37,791 nt of DNA from Candidatus Symbiothrix sp. (GTDB lineage Bacteria > Bacteroidota > Bacteroidia > Bacteroidales > Azobacteroidaceae): NCBI GenBank assembly GCA_031272095.1, contig JAISUM010000050.1, forward strand, positions 1 to 37,791, written 5' to 3'. Below the pieces are notes generated by a model. It was given only the letters and a program-made list of their open reading frames with translations. It did no database searches and had not been told where the DNA came from. The position numbers and the translations under genes were made by a program. Of this stretch, positions 25,096 to 33,607 are shown in pieces; position 1 is the stretch's first letter, and every line of letters begins with the position of its first letter.

Positions 25096-27390
25096 TTATG
25101 GTTTTGTTCCGTCAATACGGATGTTATCCAAGCGGATGCCCATAGTATTGGTATTGGATGTTGAGAACTTGATTTGCAAATTGGATGTTGCCGGAATGCC
25201 GGTAATGCCCGATATGGTTTTGAAAGTATTTTTGGCGCCCAAATCGGTTGCCGGAACGGTCAGCGTCGTTTCCGTATTGGTATTCAGGTCTGTAACAACA
25301 ACGCTCATCAAATTGGCGGTTACTCCACTTTCTCCATTGTGCGTCATATCGAACGAGAGCGTCATATTGCTGCATCCGGCTGTGTTGATGCCTGAAATGG
25401 TCAAATATTCGTAATCGGGATATAGTTCCGACCATGCGGCGAACCACAAATGAGAGTTCAAAGAGCCGGTTGAACGGATGTCGGCATTGCCGGAATAGGT
25501 TATCGGTGCGCCGTTGTCCCAGTCGGTATAAGTGTCGGGGGACGGACGTGTGCCAGTGGAGGGACCTGCCTCGCCGCAGGTTTCCAAGAAGATGGCGCCT
25601 GTTTCGGTGCCGCCGCCGCCGCTACCGCCATTGTCGGGGTCGATCACCGGCGTTCCGAGCGGGTCGGAAGTGGTCAGTGTGATGTCATCGACGCGGGTAC
25701 CGTAGGTGGTGGTTGCCGCCGTAAATTTCAGTTTGATGGTGTTGGCGCCTGCGGGCAAAGTGATGTCTATTCCGCTGACCAATTCCCACGAATCTGATGT
25801 TTTCGTATAAGGAATCGATACCCAATCGGATGTACCGTTGATTTTATAGGCTACAGACATGACGGAGCTTGTTTCGTTAGCGCCGAATTGCAGGTGGAGG
25901 GTGGTTGCGCCACAAGTAGCGATGTCGTTGATAATCAGACTTGCGCCGGTGGCTGCCATCATTGCGTTACATCCGCCGGAAGCGTCTTGATAGGAGGATA
26001 CGGCATTACCGCGTATCGAAACCGTGCCGCCTTCGGAGGTGTAAGTTACTTGACCTGCGCCTGCGCCGGTGGTGGTGTAGCCCGTATAGTCAGCGACAGA
26101 GGGCCAAGGAGAGGCGGAGGCTGCGGTGCCGAATGTTTCGCTGTAAAGGACTTCGCCGGTCGAAACTGCGCCTTCCAATTTGAAATTTGAGGCGGCGCCG
26201 TCGGTGGTCAGCCCTGCTGCACCCCATTTGGTTCTCAGTGTGCCATTGACTTGCAGTTTCTTGCCGATATTTTCGGGGTGGTCGCTCAAATTGACGACGG
26301 TGCGAATGTCTGTTCCGGCAGGCAATTCGACGACGACAACTTTTGTCCAGTCGGTGATGTTCGCTTCCTGTGCCAAAACGACCGAATTGTTGAAATAGGG
26401 CGCTGCGAAAGAGATGCCGCTGTTGCCGGTGATCGGAGCTGCATCGCTGACGCCCGGAGCTGCTGCGCCGACGATGTAGCCTTCTATCCAGCCCGACACG
26501 CTACCGTCTTGTTTTTCAAGCGCATATTCGATAGAGTAGGGGCTTGCTTGCGTTCCGCTGCCTGTGTAGGTAAATCGATCGGGACTGCAGTCGGCGTAAG
26601 TGCGGAATAAGATTTGCAGCGTCGAGTTGTAAACTGTCAAGATGCCGGTAACGCTGCCTGTGCCTTTGGGCAGGGTGTTGGCTGCGAAATCGGCTGCACT
26701 GCTGATGCGAGCGGTCAAAGAGCCTGATCCGCTGCTCGGTTTCAATACTTTGTTCAGCGTTTGCGGATTGCCGCCGCCAACCGGTTGTTCGGCATATAAT
26801 TCCGTGCCGCCTTTTTCAAAATATACGTCCTTGACGGTTATCAAAGTGCCGACTAATGGACTGCTGACACTTAATTGGTCGATAGTCAATTCCGGCACGG
26901 TAACTTTTTTGATGTCGATAGCGCCGTCTTTTTGCGCATGGTTCTGATCAAAAGTTTGCAAGCCTACGCGACTGATCGTTCCATTGTTATCGACGCCCAA
27001 CTGCGGCAAGGTGCCGTATTCGCCGTAAGCTAATCCCTGACATTTGACGACAATGTCTTGTCCGATGGGGAGAGAGCCGCTCAAACCGGTTGCGTCGATC
27101 TGGATGTTGATGCCGCCGGTGCTGTCCTGAATCTGGATTTGTTTATAGACATTTCCCGACACATCGTTTGCCGTAATAGTGCCTTTGATGAAAATTTCTT
27201 CGGAAATCGGCGTACATGCCTGTCCTTTATAGGTATCTAATATGGTGCGGATCGGCGTCATCTCGTAGTTTCTCAGCCATTCCGACTGGGGCAATTCCTC
27301 TTTGGGAACTTCCACTTCGCGTTCGTCACATGCCATCAGCAATGGCAGGAAAAATAACACTGTAAAAAGTGATTTTTTGAAAGTCTTCAT
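25096..27390 (-). CDS. DUF5689/DUF6359 surface lipoprotein
   Basis: The 764-aa product has a lipoprotein signal (MKTFKKSLFTVLFFLPLLMAC, Cys21). Acidic residues (DEREVEVPKEE) follow the Cys and may be an export signal to the outer face. Residues about 38-275 resemble DUF5689 (IFIKGTITANDVSGNVYKQIQIQD, GGINIQID), which has an OB-type look. About 277-400 is a DUF6359-type segment (SPYSIEYALE ... GWIEGYIVGAAA ... VVVELPAGTDIRTVVNLSDHPENIGKKLQVNGTL). Two beta-sandwich modules complete the protein (about 410-580 and 600-764), each with a terminal VDDITL or LDNIRI motif. It is 24 bases downstream of the TonB receptor gene, so the two probably act together at the cell surface as a substrate-capture lid or receptor. 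It is not a SusD homologue. Confidence 0.75.
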   Translation of the reverse strand: MKTFKKSLFTVLFFLPLLMACDEREVEVPKEELPQSEWLRNYEMTPIRTILDTYKGQACTPISEEIFIKGTITANDVSGNVYKQIQIQDSTGGINIQIDATGLSGSLPIGQDIVVKCQGLAYGEYGTLPQLGVDNNGTISRVGLQTFDQNHAQKDGAIDIKKVTVPELTIDQLSVSSPLVGTLITVKDVYFEKGGTELYAEQPVGGGNPQTLNKVLKPSSGSGSLTARISSAADFAANTLPKGTGSVTGILTVYNSTLQILFRTYADCSPDRFTYTGSGTQASPYSIEYALEKQDGSVSGWIEGYIVGAAAPGVSDAAPITGNSGISFAAPYFNNSVVLAQEANITDWTKVVVVELPAGTDIRTVVNLSDHPENIGKKLQVNGTLRTKWGAAGLTTDGAASNFKLEGAVSTGEVLYSETFGTAASASPWPSVADYTGYTTTGAGAGQVTYTSEGGTVSIRGNAVSSYQDASGGCNAMMAATGASLIINDIATCGATTLHLQFGANETSSVMSVAYKINGTSDWVSIPYTKTSDSWELVSGIDITLPAGANTIKLKFTAATTTYGTRVDDITLTTSDPLGTPVIDPDNGGSGGGGTETGAIFLETCGEAGPSTGTRPSPDTYTDWDNGAPITYSGNADIRSTGSLNSHLWFAAWSELYPDYEYLTISGINTAGCSNMTLSFDMTHNGESGVTANLMSVVVTDLNTNTETTLTVPATDLGAKNTFKTISGITGIPATSNLQIKFSTSNTNTMGIRLDNIRIDGTKP

Positions 27391-27414
27391 TTTATTGTTG
27401 TTTTAAGATTGTTT

Positions 27415-29967
27415 TTAGAATTTGAATGCTACCATTGCAAAGACGTTAAATCCTTGCGCGTAATAATATTTGTTCGGAAATTTATTCATGTTTTTGGTCG
27501 AACTCGATGCACCGTAGTCCATACGTCCCTGTTCAAAACCGCCCGTTTTCAATTCCGTATTGTTTAAAATATTATTCAGCTGAAGATTAAAATTCAGTTG
27601 GTATTTACGTTGGATGCGTAATGTTTTTCCGATCGACAGATCGACGGTGAATCCGCCTTTGAATTTTTCCTGCGCCGTAACTCGTCTGAAAGCGGTTTCC
27701 CAGTCTTCCGTTTCGCCGTTATCATATACTAAACGCATGCCCTGAACTGCCGATTGGGTGCGGTGATTGGGCGATGGATCGACATAAGTGCGGTCGTATC
27801 CGTTGATGTTTGCGTCGAAAAACCAGTATTTGTAGAAGGCATGTATGCCGAAAGTTCCGGCAATTTGAGGCGTTGCTCCGACATATACATTTTTCATATA
27901 GGCAGTTTCGCTCTTGTCTTCCTTTAAGCCGTTTTCATACGAAAGGACGGCGGTTGGATTGTTGGTGTAGATGTATTCGGCGACGGTGCCTGCCATCGAC
28001 AGCGAAAAGATGGAGTTGATTTTGACGTCCAAACCTGCTTCGACGCCCTGATTGGTTTTATTTACGCCCGAAAGGGTATAATTCAGCAGGGTGTTCGCGG
28101 CATTGTCGTAATAGACGGTTTTTTCCATCTGATCGTAGAAATTGGTATAGAAGGCGGCAAGTTTTCCGCGCACGATGGGGGTAGAAAACATATAAGCAAT
28201 ATCTGCCGACAATACTTTTTCCGACGAAAGCCCTTTGATTGCGTCGTCTTTGATGCGTTCCGACACATAAGCGTTGCTTGTCAGCGGCGGCAGGTAAGCA
28301 TAAGACAGATTGGCGACTAAGAGGTGCGAGCCGGTAAATTTATAAATCAGACCTGCTTTTGCCGAGCGATTGAAGAAGGAATGGGTAGCGCCTTTGCCGT
28401 AAGAGTTTTCGGGCGAGCGTCCGTTTCTCATATTGCCGTAACGATAAAATTCCGAATAGCCCAATTTGAGTCCGTAATAGACGTCGATTTTATTGTAGCG
28501 ATGCGTATTTTGGATCCAAGCGTTTGCTGCATTGATATGAATATCGTAATCGTAGCCGAAACGGTCGCCTTTGCGGACTTGTCGGTTGGGATGGTTCAAA
28601 TCGTTCTGTGCAAAATCGCCCGGATTGCTAACGATGCTGGGGTTGCTGTCTTCGTCGCGTTGCGCAAAGGGATCGGTATCTAAAAAGTATTCGCCGCCCA
28701 AGAGGTCGCTGATGGTTTTATAGTGCATACCTTTGGTGGTGCTGGCGTCAATCCCGGCGACTAATTCTATCTGATCTATCTGTTTGTTCAGCACCGACGA
28801 GAGCGAGATGACTTGCTGGTCGTTGTGGCGTTCTTCGACGATGTAATCCGATTCGCCGCCGAGATAGCGGTTGGCTTCGTACATTTTATCCCAATTGACT
28901 TGCGTTACCGACTGTACATTGCTTTGCCACAGATCGGTATAGACGGCTTTGTCATATTCCGAGGTTTTGTAGCTGGGCAATTCGCGGTAATAATCGGGAC
29001 GCGGGTCGTATGCGTCTTTGCGATTCAGCGCCGTGCCGCCGTACATCGTATATTTGTAGCCGAGTGCGGTGGTCAGTTTGGTTTCGCGGTCAATTTGAAA
29101 TTTGTGTTGCAAAATGGAGGTTGGCTCATAGACGGTGATGATGCGCGAATTGCGTTTCTTGCCGTTTTGCCATCCCCAATAGGAGTTATAATAATTATTG
29201 TCTAACAGATCCATTGTTTCCTGTACATTGGGCGACGATTGGGCGCGTTGTGTGGGCGATCCGAGCGTGGTGAGCGACAGGCTGTGTTGGTGGTTCAGCA
29301 CTTTTTCGATGGCGAGCATATAGCCCAGACTGTTGTAGAATGTTCCTTCGATATAGCCTTCGTCTGCCCAACGATAGCCTGCGGAGGCAGCGATTGCCCA
29401 GCCGTTGTCCATCAATCCGGTAGCGTAGGTTGCCATTGCGCGGGTTTTGTAATTGCGGTTGGTGTATGCCAAACTGACTTTTCCTCCGGGTGCATACGAC
29501 GAGGCAGTGGTGTTGATATTGCTGTAGCCGCCGATTTGTCCGAAAGCGAAAGTCGATGGCGTGAACCAGTTGATATTGTCCTTGTTGCGCATGGCGTCGT
29601 TCAAACCGCCGATCAGTCCGTAACTGAATCCGCCACGTTCGGGATCGTTGAGGTTGATACCGTCAATATATACTTCGGAATAACGATTTTCGTAGCCGCG
29701 CAATTTAAAGCGGACAGCCGAAAAGTTATAGGCTGTGTTGTTGATATACACATCGTTGGATGGAATCAGCATTGCCGAGATATTGAAGTCGCCTGCTTCG
29801 GAGTCGTCGCCCAGCGCCTCTTCTTCGATGACGACCAAATTGCCTTCGTCAATCAGTTTGCGGATGTCTTGAACTAAAGTATCTTCATCCATTGCACCTT
29901 GCGCCCAAGAGAAGGCGGCGACACAGGCAAATAGTGCTGTAAAAAACATTTTTTTTGTTGCTGTCAT
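27415..29967 (-). CDS. TonB-dependent outer-membrane receptor
   Basis: The 850-aa product has a signal peptide (MFFTALFACVAAFSWAQ). An acidic N-terminal stretch (DEDTLVQDIRKLIDEGN ... EEEALGDDSEAGDF) is followed by a plug-like region (about 65-160) with VRFKLRGYENRYSEVYIDGINLNDPERG and a long beta-barrel rich in aromatic/Asn strands. It ends in phenylalanine (NVFAMVAFKF), the usual outer-membrane insertion signal. The CarboxypepD_reg N-domain common in SusC proteins is absent and no SusD gene is nearby, so it is not a standard polysaccharide-utilisation SusC. Import of a substrate across the outer membrane using TonB energy is expected. The substrate is unknown, and the linked nucleases suggest nucleic-acid breakdown products. 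It is first in a run of eight genes. Confidence 0.82.
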   Translation of the reverse strand: MTATKKMFFTALFACVAAFSWAQGAMDEDTLVQDIRKLIDEGNLVVIEEEALGDDSEAGDFNISAMLIPSNDVYINNTAYNFSAVRFKLRGYENRYSEVYIDGINLNDPERGGFSYGLIGGLNDAMRNKDNINWFTPSTFAFGQIGGYSNINTTASSYAPGGKVSLAYTNRNYKTRAMATYATGLMDNGWAIAASAGYRWADEGYIEGTFYNSLGYMLAIEKVLNHQHSLSLTTLGSPTQRAQSSPNVQETMDLLDNNYYNSYWGWQNGKKRNSRIITVYEPTSILQHKFQIDRETKLTTALGYKYTMYGGTALNRKDAYDPRPDYYRELPSYKTSEYDKAVYTDLWQSNVQSVTQVNWDKMYEANRYLGGESDYIVEERHNDQQVISLSSVLNKQIDQIELVAGIDASTTKGMHYKTISDLLGGEYFLDTDPFAQRDEDSNPSIVSNPGDFAQNDLNHPNRQVRKGDRFGYDYDIHINAANAWIQNTHRYNKIDVYYGLKLGYSEFYRYGNMRNGRSPENSYGKGATHSFFNRSAKAGLIYKFTGSHLLVANLSYAYLPPLTSNAYVSERIKDDAIKGLSSEKVLSADIAYMFSTPIVRGKLAAFYTNFYDQMEKTVYYDNAANTLLNYTLSGVNKTNQGVEAGLDVKINSIFSLSMAGTVAEYIYTNNPTAVLSYENGLKEDKSETAYMKNVYVGATPQIAGTFGIHAFYKYWFFDANINGYDRTYVDPSPNHRTQSAVQGMRLVYDNGETEDWETAFRRVTAQEKFKGGFTVDLSIGKTLRIQRKYQLNFNLQLNNILNNTELKTGGFEQGRMDYGASSSTKNMNKFPNKYYYAQGFNVFAMVAFKF

Positions 29968-29990
29968 ATACTTGATTTAAAATGAACGCC

Positions 29991-29998
29991 CAAAAGTA
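29991..29998 (-). promoter_or_regulatory. -7 promoter box of the receptor/nuclease gene run
   Basis: The minus strand reads TACTTTTG, matching TAnnTTTG, 23 bases upstream of the receptor ATG at 29967. No clear -33 element was found. It is the only promoter-like box I identified for the whole run down to aroB. Confidence 0.45.
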
Positions 29999-30100
29999 CA
30001 AAAATATCTTGAAATATCCGCTATCTTTTACGGTCTTTTTGGCAAAAAAGTTTTCAACAATGAAATTTTGCCTTTTGAGACGCCTCGTCAGTTTAACGAT

Positions 30101-30134
30101 TTGCAGGGGATCCCGCGTCAAGCGCGGGATAACG
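30101..30134. repeat. Palindromic repeat (GLTRNP family), copy 2
   Basis: TTGCAGGGGAT followed by CCCGCGTCAAGCGCGGGAT. It is the reverse complement of the element in the lyase gene, with compensated stem changes (CCGCG...CGCGG against TGCGG...CCGCA). Confidence 0.75.
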
Positions 30135-30145
30135 CGAACATTAAC

Positions 30146-30193
30146 CACTAATCACTAATCACTAACCACTAACCACTAACCACTATTTCACTA
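30146..30193. repeat. Heptamer tandem repeat CACTAAY, six units
   Basis: CACTAAT, CACTAAT, CACTAAC x3 and CACTATT, trailing into TCACTATT. It lies between the divergent receptor and thioesterase genes, ending nine bases before the thioesterase -7 box. This mirrors the position of the tract at 8745-8821 before the beta-propeller gene. Confidence 0.88.
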
Positions 30194-30201
30194 TTTTTTC
30201 G

Positions 30202-30209
30202 TACCTTTG
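30202..30209 (+). promoter_or_regulatory. -7 promoter box for the acyl-ACP thioesterase
   Basis: TACCTTTG matches TAnnTTTG, 19 bases before the ATG at 30229. The -33 region is occupied by heptamer repeat and has no TTG. Confidence 0.5.
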
Positions 30210-30228
30210 TCGGCATATTTTTAATATT

Positions 30229-30981
30229 ATGCTTTCAAAAGTAGGTAGTTTTCGGTTCTATATTGAATCATACGTTTGTGATTTTACGGCAAAAGCGACT
30301 TTGCCGGTCGTCAGTAATTTTATTTTAGACGCCGCCTCGATCCATGCACAGCAGCGTGGCTTTGGTTTCAGCGAAATATCGAAAGACAATGTGGCGTGGG
30401 TCTTGTCGCGAATCAGTATTGAGATGAACGAATATCCCGATCACAATCAGCACATTACGGTAGAAACGTGGATCGAAACCGTATCGCGGTTTTTTACACA
30501 GCGCTGTTTCCGTTTTGTCGCCGACGACGATCGGGTGCTTGGTTATTCTCGCACGATTTGGGCGGCAATAGATATGGACACGCGCCGTCCGATAGACATT
30601 CCGGCTTGGCGTCCCGATCTGCTGGATTATCTTGTTCCCGAAACGGAAAAGCTTTGTCCGATAGACAAACTTGCCAAAATTCCGTCGGTAGAAAATGCAG
30701 CGCCATCGATGGGTTACAGTGTGCGCTATAGCGACATTGACATCAACAAACACATGAACAGTGTCAAATACATTGAACACGTCTTGAATGTGTTCGACTT
30801 GAATTTTTTCAAAGAGAAATTCATCCGAAAATTTGAGATGGTCTATTTGGAAGAAGGCATGTTCGGCGACAAACTCAAACTCTATCTTCAACAAATTTCG
30901 GATACGGAATACGTCATCGACACCAAGAAAGGCGCCGATTCGGTATGCCGCAGTCGTATTATCTGGCAAGCTAAACAGTAG
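30229..30981 (+). CDS. Acyl-ACP thioesterase (FatA/FatB family)
   Basis: The 250-aa product fits the bacterial acyl-ACP thioesterases (PF01643), which release free fatty acids from acyl carrier protein in the cytoplasm. It has two hot-dog halves. The first half includes NVAWVLSRISIEMNEYP and TVETWIETVSRFFTQRCF. The second has RYSDIDINKHMNSVKYIEHVL (about 164-184), the D-x-N-x-H-x-N catalytic element of the family. No signal peptide is present. It has its own promoter-like box and converges with proC with no intergenic base between the two stop codons. Confidence 0.85.
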   Translation: MLSKVGSFRFYIESYVCDFTAKATLPVVSNFILDAASIHAQQRGFGFSEISKDNVAWVLSRISIEMNEYPDHNQHITVETWIETVSRFFTQRCFRFVADDDRVLGYSRTIWAAIDMDTRRPIDIPAWRPDLLDYLVPETEKLCPIDKLAKIPSVENAAPSMGYSVRYSDIDINKHMNSVKYIEHVLNVFDLNFFKEKFIRKFEMVYLEEGMFGDKLKLYLQQISDTEYVIDTKKGADSVCRSRIIWQAKQ

Positions 30982-31782
30982 TCAGAATTTTCCCGCTTTG
31001 ATGCCTTTGATGATGGCGTTGGTAAATCCGTTGGCTTCTAACTCGTTCAAGCCGCGAATAGTGATGCCGCCGGGGGTTGTAACCTTGTCGATTTCCGTTT
31101 CTGGATGCTGACCGTTAGCGTCTAACAGCATCGCTGCGCCCAGCATCGTTTGGGTCGCCATCGTTTGCGCCTCGCTCGGATAAAGTCCCAGTTCGACGCC
31201 TGCCAACATTGCTGCACGAACATAGCGAAAGAAATAGGCGATGCCACAGGAGGTCATTGCCGTACCCGCCGCCATTTTGTTTTCGTCTAATACCATGGTG
31301 CTGCCCAGTTCGTCGAAGATTTGCACTAACAAAGCCGTCTGTTCGGGCGTGGCGTTTTTGGTTGCAATCAGCGTGATGCTTTGTCGGACAGCGATGGCAG
31401 TGTTGGGAATCAATCGGAACACCGTCGGCAGTTGTGGGGTGAGTTGCGATTTCAGTAGGGCGGCGTTGATGTCGTCAATACTTACACCTGCCGCTATTGA
31501 GACCAAGATTTGTTTTTCGTAGTTCATCCGAAATTTAATGTCGATCAGCACATCTGCTACCAACCAAGGCTTGACGGCGAGCAGGATAATATCCGCCGTA
31601 TCCACGCTCGCATAATCACTTACAGCCGTTTGAATTGCCGGATTAAAAGCCTGCAAAGCCTTCAATGGCGCTTCGTGTACATCGATGACCGTAATCTCTT
31701 CCGGTCTGAACAGGCTTCCCTGTACCAAGCCGCGCACGATAGCGCCGCCCATATTTCCGCTTCCAATAATTGTCAGTTTCAT
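30982..31782 (-). CDS. proC: Pyrroline-5-carboxylate reductase
   Basis: The 266-aa product catalyses the last step of proline synthesis, reducing 1-pyrroline-5-carboxylate with NAD(P)H. It has the N-terminal dinucleotide-binding GSGNMGGAIVRGL, ILLAVKPW, and the family C-terminal region MTSCGIAYFFRYVRAAMLAGVELGL and VTTPGGITIRGL. Length and motifs are normal. It starts three bases after the S41 peptidase stop and is the last gene of a four-gene minus-strand run. Confidence 0.92.
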   Translation of the reverse strand: MKLTIIGSGNMGGAIVRGLVQGSLFRPEEITVIDVHEAPLKALQAFNPAIQTAVSDYASVDTADIILLAVKPWLVADVLIDIKFRMNYEKQILVSIAAGVSIDDINAALLKSQLTPQLPTVFRLIPNTAIAVRQSITLIATKNATPEQTALLVQIFDELGSTMVLDENKMAAGTAMTSCGIAYFFRYVRAAMLAGVELGLYPSEAQTMATQTMLGAAMLLDANGQHPETEIDKVTTPGGITIRGLNELEANGFTNAIIKGIKAGKF

Positions 31783-31785
31783 ATT

Positions 31786-32787
31786 TTATTCTGTTTTTAA
31801 AATAAGTATTGCTTCTTCTATCAAAGTATCTTTTCCGTTTTGCACATCAATGTCGGAGAGTTGCATCGGTACATCCGGCTCAATGCCCGATTCGATATGT
31901 TGCATTTCGGCGTTGTAAGTCGGGCAGGCTGAAAAGCGCACATACCAGCCATTAGGCAGTTCCGATGAAAAAGGCAAACCGCTGCCGCCACCGCTCCGGT
32001 CGCCCATAGTGATCACCTTCGGCGCATAACGGATGGCGTTAATGAAATCGTTGCAAGCGCTGTAACATTTGCGGTTGGTCAATACGACGACTTTTTGCGT
32101 CGGACGCACGCCCTCCGACGGAGTGATGTACTGCGGCACAGGCTCCGAAAAGTCATTATGTCCCGTTCCGGTCTTGTGTTGAATGTATCCGATCCGCGTT
32201 TTTTGTTCAAAAAATCGGGAGGCGAGCAGGGTAGAGTAGCTCAAATAGCCTCCGCCGTTGTTGCGTACATCCAAAATAATTCCCGGACAATCTTTGAATT
32301 GCGTAAAAATATAATTCAATGCCTGATTGCCGATAGATGACGAGAAGTCGGAATAGCGAATATATCCGATGCTGTCATCGGGCAAGACCTTATAATACAA
32401 GCCTCCGGCGATGCGGTAATCAAATCCGAGATATTGTTCGATCAGTTCCGATTTGTAATTTGCCGGATAATCTTCAAACCATTTCCAGTAACGCCCGACG
32501 TCGAAGACCGATACCAAATTGACGTGTCCGTCTTTGACTTCCTGCAACATTTCGTTCAGGACGGCAAACAAATCTTCGTCGCTCATCTTGTCTTGAATAC
32601 GCAGGCTGTAGTCGTCGTGAACTTGTTGCCAATCCACATTTTTGTATTCAAAAAAGCAATAATGCTCGTCCATGATTTTCCACAAGGCTTCAAAATTATC
32701 GCGTGGCGTATTGTCATAAGTTTCGATTTCCACGCAGGACGACAGGCAGACAAGGAACAAACAAGCGTATGCAGATTTAAAACACAT
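31786..32787 (-). CDS. S41-family peptidase lipoprotein
   Basis: The 333-aa product starts at ATG 32787, where a lipoprotein signal begins (MCFKSAYACLFLVCLSSC). The ORF-track start at 32886 lies inside the preceding gene and lacks a signal. The body fits tail-specific protease-like S41 peptidases: an N-terminal helical part (WKIMDEHYCFFEYKNVDW), DGHVNLVS, GYIRYSDF, then GIILDVRNNGGG, the nucleophile region VVVLTNRKCYSACNDF and GDRSGGGSGLP. A full PDZ domain is not obvious. It is likely a periplasmic or outer-membrane peptidase with unknown substrate. The start overlaps the DUF3316-like stop by 11 bases. Confidence 0.82.
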   Translation of the reverse strand: MCFKSAYACLFLVCLSSCVEIETYDNTPRDNFEALWKIMDEHYCFFEYKNVDWQQVHDDYSLRIQDKMSDEDLFAVLNEMLQEVKDGHVNLVSVFDVGRYWKWFEDYPANYKSELIEQYLGFDYRIAGGLYYKVLPDDSIGYIRYSDFSSSIGNQALNYIFTQFKDCPGIILDVRNNGGGYLSYSTLLASRFFEQKTRIGYIQHKTGTGHNDFSEPVPQYITPSEGVRPTQKVVVLTNRKCYSACNDFINAIRYAPKVITMGDRSGGGSGLPFSSELPNGWYVRFSACPTYNAEMQHIESGIEPDVPMQLSDIDVQNGKDTLIEEAILILKTE

Positions 32788-33607
32788 AACGGTATTGGGG
32801 TTTATAGGTTCGACTTGAAACGGTATGCAAATACATCGATACGCCTGCAAAGAAGGAGTTTGCGGTGATGCGTGTTTGCAAACCATTGATCTTTAAGGCG
32901 TAATAGTTGTTGCGATAGGCTATGAAAAGTGCAAAACGATTCAGCGGCAGTTCGAGCGACAGGTAGTTGTTCCATCGCTGATGATTGTGCCACGATGCGA
33001 AATGAAACAAGTTTTCGTTGCTTTCTTCCAAAGCCATTTCGTAATAAGCTTGCCCGTATTCCGGCGAAAAACATACGCCGACTGCCGGCGCCGACAACTG
33101 ATAACGCACTTGCAGCGCTTGTTTCGCAATCTGAAAACGGTATGCTGCCAACAGTGATAAGTTTAGGTTGAGGTGCAGTTTGACATTGACCGGATTATTT
33201 CCGTTGCGTGTGTTGTACAAAATACCGACCAACGCCTCGCCGGTTACTCCGGCAAAAACCGTCGGCATATTGTTTTGTGTCGATAGCGGCAAGCGATACA
33301 GCTCGCCGAAAACGCCTGAAAAATATCCTGCATAAGTGGCTGCGTTTTGCGCAGGATTGAGCGTGCTTGCCAAACTGAAATTCAGCATCGACTGACTGAC
33401 GACACGCCCTTTCAGCAAGTTGGTGGCACGCAACTGTTCGTCGATGAAACTTAACTGCAAGCCGTCGTATTGCAGCGGCGAAAGGTAGGAATCGTAAATG
33501 GAGGTAGTCCCGACTCCGATAGATTTAAGCCGATAGGTCAAAATTTCCTGTGCTCGACCGGACGACAAAGCAAGTATTCCTGTTAATATTATAAGGACAA
33601 GTTTCAT
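32777..33607 (-). CDS. DUF3316-like exported protein
   Basis: The 276-aa product begins at ATG 33607, with a signal peptide (MKLVLIILTGILALSSGRAQ). The start overlaps the beta-CASP stop as ATGA. The ORF-track start at 33763 is inside that gene. The sequence has the pattern SIGVGTTSIYDSYLSPLQYDGLQLSF seen in Bacteroidota DUF3316 proteins and is rich in beta strands with alternating hydrophobics (NLSLLAAYRFQIAKQALQVRYQL; NYLSLELPLNRFALFIAYRN), suggesting an outer-membrane beta-barrel. Function is unknown and family assignment is by eye. Confidence 0.65.
   Translation of the reverse strand: MKLVLIILTGILALSSGRAQEILTYRLKSIGVGTTSIYDSYLSPLQYDGLQLSFIDEQLRATNLLKGRVVSQSMLNFSLASTLNPAQNAATYAGYFSGVFGELYRLPLSTQNNMPTVFAGVTGEALVGILYNTRNGNNPVNVKLHLNLNLSLLAAYRFQIAKQALQVRYQLSAPAVGVCFSPEYGQAYYEMALEESNENLFHFASWHNHQRWNNYLSLELPLNRFALFIAYRNNYYALKINGLQTRITANSFFAGVSMYLHTVSSRTYKPQYRYVF

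Noticed and set aside
27415-29967. SusC of a polysaccharide-utilisation locus
   Set aside because: There is no SusD-like gene beside it, no carboxypeptidase-like N-domain, and the neighbours are nucleases, not glycan enzymes.
29885-30148. 87-aa minus-strand ORF upstream of the receptor gene
   Set aside because: It runs through the GLTRNP-family palindrome and the receptor -7 box, and overlaps the receptor start in another frame.
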